In this document: in pieces, positions 6,112 through 12,360 of the stretch
Layout: every line of letters begins with the position of its first letter
How positions within the stretch are numbered: the first letter of the stretch is position 1
DNA from: an uncultured Lachnospiraceae bacterium
GTDB taxonomy: Bacteria; Bacillota; Clostridia; Lachnospirales; Lachnospiraceae
NCBI GenBank assembly: GCA_905236925.1
Contig: CAJOQS010000163.1
Coordinates: 1-12,360 of the forward strand
Direction of reading: 5' to 3'
Length of the DNA stretch: 12,360 nucleotides
Notes under the pieces: model-generated
What the model saw: only the letters and a program-made list of their open reading frames with translations
Databases searched by the model: none
What the model was told of the DNA's origin: nothing
Position numbers and translations under genes: made by a program

Positions 6112-8393
6112 CAATCCTCAACCTTGGCCTTGAACTTCTTCTGAAGATTGAACCAGAGGCCACCGGTAAGACAAACTGACGAAAATGTACCGCAGATGAT
6201 ACCAACCATGAGCGGGATAGCAAATTCACGTACTGAGGTAACACCGAGGATAGCAAGTACCAGAACCATAACAAATGTGGTGAGCGAAGTATTGATACTT
6301 CTGCTGAAGGTCTGGGTGATACTTGTGTTGACGATCTCCTCCATGGGCTTTCTGCTGTACTCTCTTACGTTCTCACGGATACGGTCAAAGATAACGATTG
6401 TAGCGTTGATCGAATATCCGACGATCGTAAGCATGCAGGCGATAAAGGTGTTGCCTACGGAAATGAAGCTTCTGCATACCGCATACAGTACGAGAACCAC
6501 GAGAACATCATGAATCAGAGCCATAACGGCACTTGTCGCGAAGTTGAAGTTCTTAAATCTGAGCCAGATGTAAAGAAGCATACCGATCGTGGCAACTATA
6601 ACGGCGATCCACGCGTCACGCTTCATCTCGCTGCTGACCGCGGAACCTACGGACTCGGTTGTGATATAGCCTTCCTCGATACCGTATGTGCTCTTAAGAG
6701 CAGTGGCAAGCTTAGCGCGGTCTTCTGTTGAAAGCTCCTTGGTCTTGATCTGAACCATGTTCTCATCGGAAACGAGCGAAACCTCAGCAGACTGTCCGAT
6801 AGTGTCCTTAACAAGGCCTTCTACCTCCGACTGAATGCCGTTAGGTAAGCCGTTCTCAAAGATAACGGATGTAGCTGTTCCGCCCGAGAAGTCAAGACCG
6901 TACGAGAAAGGAGTCTTGATCGTGCAGAGGTTGATGATAAGAGCTACGATGCCGACAACAATGATTCCGCCGGAGATGGCAATGAACTTGGGGAAGTTCT
7001 GTACGATATTGAGAGTCTTGCGCTCCTTCTTGGTACCGTAGAGGCCTACCGAATCAGCACCGGTCTCATAAAGTGCCTGAAGAAGGAACTTTGTGATGAA
7101 CAGCGCTGTGATCATCGAAAGGATGATACCGATGGCAAGTGTCTGGGCGAAGCCCTTAACAGTACCTGATCCAAGGAAATAAAGCACAACGGCTGCAATG
7201 ATGGTTGTTACGTTACCGTCAATGATTGCCGAAAGAGCCTTGGAGAAACCAAGCTTGATGCCCGAGCGGACTGTTTTGCCCGAAGCAAGCTCTTCCTGGA
7301 TTCTGGTGAAGATAATAACGTTTGCGTCAACCGCCATACCGATCGACAGGATGATACCTGCGATACCGGGCAGTGTAAGGGTTACACCGAAGATGTTAAG
7401 GCAGATGACCATCAGCGATACGTACATAACGAGCGCGATCGATGCGGCAAAACCGGGAACACGATACATAACGATCATGAAAAGCACGATGAGGATGAAA
7501 CCGATCAGACCTGCGATAAGGCTGGTGTGAAGGGCATCGCTTCCAAGATGAGCACCCTCAACGTAGTAACGGAGAACCTGAAGCTCAAGGGGAAGTGCTC
7601 CGACACGGATCGTGGTTGCGAGCATCTTCGACTCGTCGTAGTTGGCCTGACCGGAAATGGTTGCCTGTCCTCCGGTGATAATGGTCGCAACATGAGGAGC
7701 GCTTACTACTTCGTTGTCATAAACGATAGCGATAAGGTTCTTGTATTCATCCTCTTCCGAAGTGGCATTGTAATAAGTATAGCAATATCTGGTAGCATCC
7801 TCAAACAGCTGTGAGCCGGTCTCGTCAAGGCTGAGGGCTACGATATACTCGGTACCCTTAAGGTCATCCTGCATGATGTTGGGCTGAGCGTCCGCAATGT
7901 TCGAGCCGTCTACAACAACGTCACCGGCTTCTGCGATCTGCTCGATGGAATTAAGAAGCTCGAACTTGTATTCACCGCTCTCTTCGTCGAAGTAGCGAAC
8001 GATATTCTGAACACCGTCGGGTCCCATACCATAGACAAAGTAGATGTTACCTGCATCGCCAAGTCCTGACAGAACAGCATCCGCATCGGTAACGTCGGGG
8101 ATCGAAACTATAATCCTTCTGCTGCCCTCGGGATAAACCTGTGCTTCTGTCGAGAAACTCTCGGCACGCTTCTGCATCTTGTAAACAGTATCGGACATTT
8201 CCGTATCGGTGGGGTTGTCCTTTACAGTCTCGTAAGTTACGCTGACACCGCCGGCCAGATCGAGTCCGAGCTTGACATTGCCTGCGCTTCCAAGCTTGTC
8301 CTTTCCGATACCCATGGCGGCTACCACCACTGCTGCCGCGATAACGATCACCGCAACAATCAGTTTGATGATTCCTTTAGTTCTTTCTTTCAT
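6111..8393 (-). CDS. secDF: Fused protein translocase subunit SecDF
   Basis: Membrane protein that assists SecYEG/SecA export using the proton gradient. 760 aa, a one-piece SecD-SecF fusion. SecD half: membrane segment 11-28, LGLDLAGGVSV (42-52), the large periplasmic-type domain to about 285, then five membrane segments with IGMAVDANVIIFTRIQEE (351-368), including the proton-relay Asp356. SecF half: membrane segment about 468-490, GLDFSGGT (499-506), a smaller outer domain, then five segments with GYSINATIVIFDRIREN (659-675) and SRSINTSLTT (697-706). The usual Asp of SecF NDT is Ala664 here. The start is supported by AGGAGG (8404-8409), ten bases upstream. It is transcribed from a consensus promoter and coupled to recJ. 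No yajC is seen upstream. Confidence 0.97.
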   Translation of the reverse strand: MKERTKGIIKLIVAVIVIAAAVVVAAMGIGKDKLGSAGNVKLGLDLAGGVSVTYETVKDNPTDTEMSDTVYKMQKRAESFSTEAQVYPEGSRRIIVSIPDVTDADAVLSGLGDAGNIYFVYGMGPDGVQNIVRYFDEESGEYKFELLNSIEQIAEAGDVVVDGSNIADAQPNIMQDDLKGTEYIVALSLDETGSQLFEDATRYCYTYYNATSEEDEYKNLIAIVYDNEVVSAPHVATIITGGQATISGQANYDESKMLATTIRVGALPLELQVLRYYVEGAHLGSDALHTSLIAGLIGFILIVLFMIVMYRVPGFAASIALVMYVSLMVICLNIFGVTLTLPGIAGIILSIGMAVDANVIIFTRIQEELASGKTVRSGIKLGFSKALSAIIDGNVTTIIAAVVLYFLGSGTVKGFAQTLAIGIILSMITALFITKFLLQALYETGADSVGLYGTKKERKTLNIVQNFPKFIAISGGIIVVGIVALIINLCTIKTPFSYGLDFSGGTATSVIFENGLPNGIQSEVEGLVKDTIGQSAEVSLVSDENMVQIKTKELSTEDRAKLATALKSTYGIEEGYITTESVGSAVSSEMKRDAWIAVIVATIGMLLYIWLRFKNFNFATSAVMALIHDVLVVLVLYAVCRSFISVGNTFIACMLTIVGYSINATIVIFDRIRENVREYSRKPMEEIVNTSITQTFSRSINTSLTTFVMVLVLAILGVTSVREFAIPLMVGIICGTFSSVCLTGGLWFNLQKKFKAKVED

Positions 8394-8455
8394 TGGAATG
8401 ATTCCTCCTCTTTGTTATCGCTTTTTTGCCCTTCCCGGGACGATAACATAAACAT
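8390..8455 (-). other. Candidate 21-codon leader ORF overlapping the secDF start (ATGA)
   Basis: An open frame beginning MFMLSSREG and ending ESFQ starts at ATG 8453-8455. Its TGA overlaps the secDF ATG. The ATG would lie only about 4 nt from the predicted transcript start, and no ribosome site precedes it, so translation would need leaderless initiation. An open frame of this size occurs easily by chance. It is listed because secretion genes in other bacteria are known to be controlled by leader peptides. Confidence 0.15.
8413..8448 (-). promoter_or_regulatory. Hairpin in the secDF leader, just upstream of the ribosome site
   Basis: An 8-bp perfect stem, TGTTATCG (8413-8420) with CGATAACA (8441-8448), encloses a 20-nt loop that includes CCCGGG. 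In the mRNA its 3' arm ends 3 nt before AGGAGG (8404-8409), so it could tune ribosome access or protect the 5' end. There is no T-tract, so it is not an intrinsic terminator. Confidence 0.45.
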
Positions 8456-8465
8456 TCAGTGTGAT

Positions 8466-8494
8466 ATTATAGCAAAGACACTTCCACATGTCAA
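8466..8494 (-). promoter_or_regulatory. Consensus sigma-A promoter of secDF-recJ
   Basis: On the minus strand TTGACA (8489-8494), a 17-bp spacer and TATAAT (8466-8471) match the sigma-A consensus at every position. An A/G-rich tract lies upstream (8495-8513). Predicted start near 8459-8460, with a leader of about 66 nt. Confidence 0.9.
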
Positions 8495-8529
8495 AAAGAA
8501 AAAAAGAAGGAAATACAGTTTAAAAATGG

Positions 8530-8558
8530 TTGTCAGCCAATTCGAATTGTGATATTAT
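8530..8558 (+). promoter_or_regulatory. Promoter of the degV-family gene
   Basis: TTGTCA (8530-8535), a 17-bp spacer and TATTAT (8553-8558), with an extended TG at 8550-8551. Predicted start near 8565, with a leader of about 98 nt. The -35 is 35 bp from the secDF -35, so the two promoters are back to back. Confidence 0.72.
8538..8549. promoter_or_regulatory. 12-bp perfect palindrome in the degV promoter spacer, candidate operator
   Basis: CAATTCGAATTG lies wholly between the -35 and -10 of the degV promoter, a typical repressor position. It does not look to me like the fatty-acid-responsive FapR or FabT sites I know. The regulator is unknown. Confidence 0.4.
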
Positions 8559-8568
8559 AGAATTTAAA

Positions 8569-8621
8569 GACGGACGTGGTTTTAAAAACCGCATCTTGCA
8601 GCATATTAAATCGCGTCTGTC
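8569..8621 (+). promoter_or_regulatory. Stem-loop at the 5' end of the degV leader
   Basis: GACGGACG (8569-8576) pairs with CGTCTGTC (8614-8621) with one G-U pair, extendable by 3 bp with more G-U pairs. Inside it is a small hairpin, GGTTT-TAA-AAACC (8578-8590). The stem begins almost at the predicted transcript start, so it may stabilise the mRNA. No known riboswitch class was recognised. Confidence 0.35.
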
Positions 8622-8662
8622 AGTAAGAAAAATCGACTTGTTTTGTATGGAGAACCGTTTAT

Positions 8663-9535
8663 ATGAACAAATATATTATTTCAACCGATTCGACCGGTGA
8701 CATTCATCCCGATCTTGTCAAGAAGCACAATATCGTTCTTCATCCGTTATATTATTATGTAAACGGAGAACAGTACGGCGCAGGGCACGAGCTTCCCATG
8801 AAGGAGTTTTTTGATTCCATGCGCAACGACGCGAAGGTTTCCACCTCGGCGAGCAACCCGGATGTTATCCGCACCCTGTTCGAACAGCAGGTTGGCGAGG
8901 GCTATGAAGTCCTTCATCTCAGCTTCTCTTCCGGTCTGTCCTGCAGCTATCAGAACGCAGTTATGGTTGCCAACGAAGTAATGGAGAATCATCCCGGTTC
9001 AAGGATCGTTGTCATCGATACACTTGCCGCTTCGGGCGGTCAGGGACTTATCGCCTATAAGGCAATACTTCTGAAGGAACAGGGCAAAACACTCGACGAA
9101 GTCGCTGACTGGGTTCGCGAGAACATCCAGCGCACCTGCCACCAGTTCACAGTCGAGGACCTCAAGTACCTCTGGAGGGGCGGACGTATCTCCAAAACCG
9201 TCCAGATCCTCGGTACACTTATCAACGTCAAGCCCGTTCTTCATGTTGACGAGGAAGGCCACCTCGTTCCCGTCGGCAACGTCAGGGGCCGCAAGAAGTC
9301 CCTTAACGCTCTTCTTGACAACATGGCTTCCCAGCTCGAAGGCGTCGAGAACGATGTAGTATTCATCAACCACGGCGACTGCATCGAGGATGCTGAATAT
9401 GTTGCACAGCAGGTACGCGAGCGTTTCGGCATTCAGAATATCGTTATCAACTACATCTCACCCACCATCGGATCTCATTCGGGTCCCGGCACACTGGCTC
9501 TGTTCCACATGGGCAAGTCCAGAAACGTGGGCTAA
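8663..9535 (+). CDS. DegV family protein (fatty-acid-binding, FakB-like)
   Basis: 290 aa, normal for the family. Two-domain cytoplasmic protein that binds one fatty acid. In bacteria with FakA such proteins present fatty acids for phosphorylation so that exogenous fatty acids can enter phospholipids. Motifs in order: STDST (7-11), TSASNPD (61-67, the usual TSQPS-type loop), SSGLSCSYQNA (89-99), DTLAASGGQG (119-128), LWRGGRIS (170-177), VRGRKK (207-212) and GSHSGPGT (270-277, containing the conserved His). The ATG has GGAG about ten bases upstream. The gene is monocistronic, with its own promoter and terminator. No fakA lies nearby, so the partner is presumably encoded elsewhere. Family assignment is firm; the ligand and the dependence on FakA are inferred. 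Confidence 0.94.
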   Translation: MNKYIISTDSTGDIHPDLVKKHNIVLHPLYYYVNGEQYGAGHELPMKEFFDSMRNDAKVSTSASNPDVIRTLFEQQVGEGYEVLHLSFSSGLSCSYQNAVMVANEVMENHPGSRIVVIDTLAASGGQGLIAYKAILLKEQGKTLDEVADWVRENIQRTCHQFTVEDLKYLWRGGRISKTVQILGTLINVKPVLHVDEEGHLVPVGNVRGRKKSLNALLDNMASQLEGVENDVVFINHGDCIEDAEYVAQQVRERFGIQNIVINYISPTIGSHSGPGTLALFHMGKSRNVG

Positions 9536-9581
9536 AAACGCTTACTGTCTACCACTTCTTATAACAACTTAATTCGCCGAG

Positions 9582-9619
9582 AGGGACGACTGCTGCCATG
9601 ATGGCCGGCCGTCCCTTTT
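9582..9619 (+). terminator. Terminator after the degV-family gene
   Basis: The outer stem AGGGACG (9582-9588) pairs with CGTCCCT (9610-9616) around a loop holding a smaller GCC-ATGAT-GGC hairpin, followed by a short T-run (9616-9619). It lies 47 bp past the degV stop and before the converging gene. The T-run is short, so efficiency may be moderate. Confidence 0.75.
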
Positions 9620-9631
9620 GGTATCTTCATT

Positions 9632-12360
9632 TCAGTATCTGTGGTCGGGATCATAGTCATCGGCTTTGGACTGGCTGATATCCAGAAGGATCACATCACC
9701 GTACTCAATGGTAAAGCTCCTTCCGTAATAGTCTGTCCTATCCAGAGGCTGCCCCTCCATGGCCCACATATTGCAGTACCCTTTTTCTCCGTCCGGTGAA
9801 TAGGTCAGGACCTTTTTCCCATTTTGATCCACGGCGGTAATCCTGAACGCCACCGTCAGAAATCCGTCCGTTACTCTTTTTCCGTCCACCAGAACTGTAA
9901 ATACGGACGGAAGCGAATAGCTGAACCTCCACTTCTGAAGACAGGTATTGCCTTCTAACGGATAAGAGCAGTTCTCCGCCTTTATCAGAGAATAATAGTA
10001 AATACTGCCGTCTATGGAAGATACCTTTCCGTTCTTCCTGTCGTTCTCATCTCCTATCTCAACATTCCTGTGCAGTCCTCCTCCGAAGGTCTGGGAATAG
10101 AACAGCTCTGCGGGAACAGCCTTACCTGCGCCGTTTCCAACGTAGGAAAAAACCGGCTCGACCGTTATGTAAGCACCCTCAGACAGTCTCTTTCCGGTGG
10201 TATACAGCTCATAACTCCACTCATATCCGCTTTTAAGCATCCCCGTATTCTGTCTGGACTGATCCGGAGAACACCCGTCTATCATAGGAAGAATAAAAGA
10301 CGCTGTCCGTCCGGACGGAAGCCCCAGTTCATTTAACACTCCCGCCGTATAATAAAACCTGTAATTGCCCAGTTCGGAATTCCTTACCTTACCTGATTGC
10401 AGAACCGACCTTCTTGTACCGTCAGGCAATGCTTCCGGCTTGCCGGTGTTCAGGATATCATTCCATTCCGCTTTTGAATCCACACCAGTCAGTTTAAGAC
10501 CGTACAGCTTTCCGCTAACGTGTATCTTCACACTGTCCGCGGCAACATAGTCATCGGGTGAAGTATTTGCGTAAAGATATGCCACGCCGTTCTTCTTCGT
10601 CCTGCTTTTCATATCATTGCGTGAAACGGAATTGACCGCGCTTGTCCGAAGCTCTATAACATGGTCTCCCTCGGCGGTATAATCAGGAAGATGGAATCTG
10701 TATTTTCCAGGCTCGAAGGCAGTCCATTCGCCTGCGCTTATCAGGCGGTCCCCGTCATCGAGTATGACATCAAAAGGAAAGCGCAGCTCGTTCGTCCTTA
10801 TATAGCTTCCTCCGTACAGCCCGCTGATATTGTAATTGTAATCATATGCTTTTCCCAGCCTGGCTCTGTACACAGGATGGTCTCCCCTGTTTGTGATCTC
10901 GAGGTAAAAGTCGCAGCTGTCGTTTTCATGACCTTCCATCCCATATGAAAGAGACTTTCCTACAACAGCATGCATAACCCGGAGATCCGTCTGCTTATAC
11001 TCCTGATTATACGAAACGTTCGGACATTTCTCATCGCACTCGCTGATCTTCAGCTCACACAGCACAGGAGTATGAACCTTTACGGGATTCAGATTGATGG
11101 CAGGATTATATGATATACCCGAACTTCTGTAGCTCACCGCCGGCAGATAATTGATAAGGCCTATATTCGAAACGTATTCAGCGTTTCTTTTTTCCGCCGG
11201 CACCGACATATGATCTTTTCCGTAGACATCTTCGGAATCGACAGTAATATCCCGCGGATTAAGGACATAAGTATTCAGATGCGGACTTCCGCTGAACCTG
11301 TGCCATCCGGTTTCACCCAGAACATTCACCCCGCCGAAGATCACCTCATCGTTCCTGCACAGAAGCTGACCGACCGATGCCTCCGCCAGCGCCTCGGCAC
11401 TGCTCCGGTCAAACTTCGGAACGGGCGGTTCGTTCGTCCCCGTAAATACCTTTTCATCCGCTACAACTCTTCCGGTAAAGCCGCTTTCAAGACTTATGTT
11501 TCCTCCGAGAACAGGCGCACTTCCGCCGTAACTGACAGGAGCATCACAGGTCGGAAACTGACAACCCGCCTGCGTACTGTTTATTTCAACGACCGCAGGA
11601 TCAAGTGCCGGATTTCCCCCTTTAATCCGGTCAAATTTGTAATATGCAAACGAATTCAGATGGGAATAGGCATATTGCCTGTATACCGTCACATTAACCG
11701 TATAGGAACCTTTTTCACTTTTTTCCGTACTGCCGGCCATCCATTTCAGCGTATAAGGAAATACGACCTCGACTCTTACCGGATACCGGCCTTCAATGAT
11801 CGAGGCATCGAGAGAATAAAGATATTCCTTGAATTTTGCCTTGAAATAAACGCTCTCTGTTGACGGTATGGCCTCCGAAACCTCAAAATACGGAGATCTG
11901 AATTCAGCCGATGCATCAGGATCGGTTGCCGAATACTCTCCCTCGTCTATATCCGGCTCGGCTTCAGCCTCTTTTTCTTCCACAGGAACATATAGCACGC
12001 CTTTATTTTCCTTTTCATACTTTACTCCTGTGGAATATGCTATTTTTCCGCCTCTTGCAAAGGACGACCTGATCTTATAAGCGTTTATTCCCTGAACCGC
12101 ATTCGAGAACTTGGGGTTTGACGAATATGAAATGCCTGTATCGATGTCCTCGATCAATTTGAATTCTTTTCCGTCTGAGACAATGGAATCATCGAGTTCT
12201 ATTTCAAATTTCGCTCCCCGGCTTATCCCGCCCGGGATCTCAATCGTTCTTATAAGGCTTTTTGACGCTTTAGTTCCTTCCTTCAGGGTAATATACCGTA
12301 TCTCAAGATCAAGATCCTTATGAGCAGGCCCGTTTTCCCTGTATGAAAGAAAAATGACCG
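9632..12360 (-). CDS. Large probable secreted protein, DUF5704-like, 5' end outside window
   Basis: 908 residues plus the stop are visible; the frame stays open through the right edge (in-frame sequence continues upstream as VIFLSYRENGPAHKD), so the N-terminus and any signal peptide are missing. The sequence is rich in Tyr, Ser, Gly, Asn and beta-strand-like segments, has no membrane helix, and has scattered Cys including CQFPTC and CELKISECDEKC, as expected of an exported, possibly disulfide-bonded protein. Segments I associate from memory with Bacillota DUF5704 proteins: VHTPVLCELKI (about 11055-11083), LRFPFDVIL (about 10755-10790), YVAADSVKIHVSGKLYGL (about 10495-10550) and, near the C-terminus, GYCNMWAMEG and YGDVILLD. 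No catalytic motif, sortase signal or known binding domain was recognised. Function unknown. A TTG near 12157 is not a credible start. Confidence 0.75.
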   Translation of the reverse strand, partial: VIFLSYRENGPAHKDLDLEIRYITLKEGTKASKSLIRTIEIPGGISRGAKFEIELDDSIVSDGKEFKLIEDIDTGISYSSNPKFSNAVQGINAYKIRSSFARGGKIAYSTGVKYEKENKGVLYVPVEEKEAEAEPDIDEGEYSATDPDASAEFRSPYFEVSEAIPSTESVYFKAKFKEYLYSLDASIIEGRYPVRVEVVFPYTLKWMAGSTEKSEKGSYTVNVTVYRQYAYSHLNSFAYYKFDRIKGGNPALDPAVVEINSTQAGCQFPTCDAPVSYGGSAPVLGGNISLESGFTGRVVADEKVFTGTNEPPVPKFDRSSAEALAEASVGQLLCRNDEVIFGGVNVLGETGWHRFSGSPHLNTYVLNPRDITVDSEDVYGKDHMSVPAEKRNAEYVSNIGLINYLPAVSYRSSGISYNPAINLNPVKVHTPVLCELKISECDEKCPNVSYNQEYKQTDLRVMHAVVGKSLSYGMEGHENDSCDFYLEITNRGDHPVYRARLGKAYDYNYNISGLYGGSYIRTNELRFPFDVILDDGDRLISAGEWTAFEPGKYRFHLPDYTAEGDHVIELRTSAVNSVSRNDMKSRTKKNGVAYLYANTSPDDYVAADSVKIHVSGKLYGLKLTGVDSKAEWNDILNTGKPEALPDGTRRSVLQSGKVRNSELGNYRFYYTAGVLNELGLPSGRTASFILPMIDGCSPDQSRQNTGMLKSGYEWSYELYTTGKRLSEGAYITVEPVFSYVGNGAGKAVPAELFYSQTFGGGLHRNVEIGDENDRKNGKVSSIDGSIYYYSLIKAENCSYPLEGNTCLQKWRFSYSLPSVFTVLVDGKRVTDGFLTVAFRITAVDQNGKKVLTYSPDGEKGYCNMWAMEGQPLDRTDYYGRSFTIEYGDVILLDISQSKADDYDPDHRY

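Larger units (their letters stand above)
8460..8560 (+). repeat. Exact 13-bp direct repeat over both divergent -10 elements
   Basis: TGTGATATTATAG occurs at 8460-8472 and again at 8548-8560, 88 bp apart. The first copy holds the secDF -10 read on the minus strand (TATAAT). The second holds the degV -10 read on the plus strand (TATTAT, with an extended TG). Flanking bases differ, so this is a short, sharply bounded repeat. Confidence 0.6.

Noticed and set aside
6112..6114. TTG start for recJ one codon before the ATG
   Set aside because: The ATG gives the common TGATG overlap with the secDF stop; the TTG would leave almost no room for the ribosome site.
8647..8700. Short frame MENRLYEQ beginning at ATG 8647 just ahead of the degV-family start
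   Set aside because: It is out of frame, runs into the degV coding region, and uses part of the degV ribosome site as codons; it is probably accidental.
12155..12157. TTG start for the large right-hand protein
   Set aside because: The frame continues open to the window edge with protein-like sequence, and no signal peptide follows the TTG.

Overview
The window reads as a chromosomal segment of a Gram-positive Bacillota, most likely class Clostridia and probably a Lachnospiraceae-type anaerobe. This rests on the one-piece SecDF, the ECF transporter genes, a DegV protein, consensus sigma-A promoters with strong AGGAGG-type ribosome sites, and a large secreted protein resembling a Bacillota family of unknown function. 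The lineage is an inference from gene content, not from a marker gene. No rRNA, tRNA, CRISPR array or insertion sequence was seen.

Layout. Positions 1-3377 (minus strand) hold an uptake operon. Its first gene encodes a membrane-anchored receptor with an alpha-toroid and a DUF4430 domain, the two domains that make up intrinsic factor and transcobalamin. Next comes the ECF transmembrane subunit EcfT, then an ECF ATPase that runs off the left edge. Diverging from it is a monocistronic plus-strand gene (3571-4332). Its product looks like a serine resolvase that has lost its catalytic residues and gained a lysine-rich coiled-coil tail. It has a near-consensus promoter, a strong ribosome site and its own terminator. 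A near-perfect 22-bp inverted repeat lies between the two divergent promoters.

Positions 4378-8393 (minus) are a secDF-recJ pair, joined by a TGATG stop/start overlap and driven by a fully consensus promoter. Diverging from secDF is a degV-family gene (8663-9535, plus), probably a fatty-acid-binding protein. The 270-bp region between them has two promoters, a palindrome inside the degV promoter spacer, an exact 13-bp direct repeat over both -10 elements, and hairpins in both leaders. A terminator follows degV. Converging on it is the 3' part (908 codons) of a very large, probably secreted protein (9632 to the right edge) of unknown function.

Most notable are the intrinsic-factor-like receptor linked to an ECF importer, which suggests capture of a corrinoid or similar ligand outside the cell, and the resolvase-derived protein that seems to have become a dedicated DNA-binding protein. 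Both are inferences from sequence read by eye and remembered family motifs. No database search was run.
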